Shown here piece by piece: positions 6,231 through 6,763 of a DNA stretch of 6,763 bases. The position numbers and the translations under genes were made by a program. Every line of letters begins with the position of its first letter. Within the stretch, counting starts at the first letter, position 1. The stretch lies in NCBI GenBank assembly GCA_025360235.1, contig JANYCO010000688.1, positions 1 through 6,763 of the forward strand, written 5' to 3'. Source of the DNA: Cytophagales bacterium (GTDB lineage Bacteria > Bacteroidota > Bacteroidia > Cytophagales > Cytophagaceae). Below the pieces are notes generated by a model. It had not been told where the DNA came from. It saw only the letters and a program-made list of their open reading frames with translations, and did no database searches.

Positions 6231-6763
6231 ATGTCAGATAGTATTTATGGCCAACAAATAAGTGAAGTTCATAACCAGAAGTGGATGGATAGATACTTGG
6301 AGTTGAAAAGGTTCAAGAAAATTTTCGCCCATAGCAATGTTCCGCAAGAATGGAAAGAAAATCGAGCTTTATCTTATTGGGTAAAATGGCAGCGAAAAAT
6401 GTACAAACGGCAACACTTACTTGATTGGAGAAAAAAACTCTTAAACAAAATAAATTTTGAATGGGAAATGATGCCTCCTCCTGTAAAGAGAAAATCCTGG
6501 CAGGAACGCTATAAAGAGTTAGTGGCGTTTAAAAAGAAATACGGACATTCTGATTTGCCTATCAAATGGGAGAAAAATAAAACATTAGGAGGATGGGTAT
6601 CAGAACAACGTGCGAATAAATCAAGTCTATCAAATGATAAAATCAAACTATTAAATGCAATAAAATTTACCTGGAAGGTACAAACAACTTCTGTCGCACC
6701 ATGGGCTACCAGATACCTCCAATTATTGGAATACTACAGAAAATTCGGGCACTCTAACGTACC
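6231..6763 (+). CDS. Helicase-associated (HA) domain repeat protein (3' partial)
   Basis: The frame opens at ATG 6231, 18 bases after an in-frame stop at 6210-6212, and runs off the window with 177 full codons. I see three tandem HA-type repeats (the Pfam Helicase-associated family). Repeat 1 runs from Trp18 to Trp78 (RYLELKRFKKIF, AHSNVPQEW, YWVKWQRK, INFEW). Repeat 2 runs from Trp90 to Trp148 (RYKELVAFKKKYGHSDLP, GGWVSEQR, IKFTW). Repeat 3 starts at Trp158 (RYLQLLEYYRKFGHSNVP) and is cut. The pattern W-x2-RY, a helix, GHSNVP, W and WV-x2-QR recurs every 68-72 residues. The sequence is very rich in Lys and Arg, consistent with the nucleic-acid binding proposed for this family. No helicase motor precedes the repeats, and what follows is unseen. 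No Shine-Dalgarno sequence is visible. A cytoplasmic location is likely, since there is no signal peptide. Confidence 0.9.
   Translation, partial: MSDSIYGQQISEVHNQKWMDRYLELKRFKKIFAHSNVPQEWKENRALSYWVKWQRKMYKRQHLLDWRKKLLNKINFEWEMMPPPVKRKSWQERYKELVAFKKKYGHSDLPIKWEKNKTLGGWVSEQRANKSSLSNDKIKLLNAIKFTWKVQTTSVAPWATRYLQLLEYYRKFGHSNV

Overview
The window looks like part of a chromosome from a Bacteroidota bacterium. It is AT-rich. Two of its proteins end in C-terminal sorting domains of the type IX secretion system (T9SS type A), which are confined to that phylum. No gene start has a convincing Shine-Dalgarno sequence, as is usual in the group. I cannot name a genus.

Bases 1-5116 hold three plus-strand genes for exported proteins, spaced 24 and 7 bases apart and followed by one intrinsic terminator at 5197-5240, so they read as an operon tail. 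The first gene is cut off at its 5' end. It encodes a large multidomain secreted protein with Ig-like repeats, a PKD-like domain, a MAM/jelly-roll-like domain, an Omp28-like thioredoxin-fold domain and a T9SS sorting domain. The second encodes a secreted delta-60-repeat protein, probably a seven-bladed beta-propeller, with a signal peptide and a T9SS sorting domain. The third encodes a lipoprotein built from more diverged repeats of the same kind, with no sorting domain. All three products should lie outside the cytoplasm. Their joint role is unknown; surface display, adhesion or ligand binding would fit.

Bases 5241-6230 (about 990 bases) contain no convincing intact gene. They hold one stretch that may be a decayed gene end (5753-5873), a short tandem repeat (5689-5708), a 9-bp perfect dyad (6059-6086) and a plausible Bacteroidota-type promoter (6118-6149). 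An 11-bp segment of the terminator recurs inverted at 6017-6027.

From 6231 to the window end there is a partial plus-strand gene for a protein made of helicase-associated (HA) domain repeats. It appears to be a separate transcription unit.

No RNA gene, CRISPR array, intact transposase, integrase or recognisable defence system is visible. The most unusual material is the pair of adjacent propeller genes with different sorting signals, the thioredoxin-like domain lacking a normal CxxC motif, and the gene-poor interval before the HA-repeat gene.
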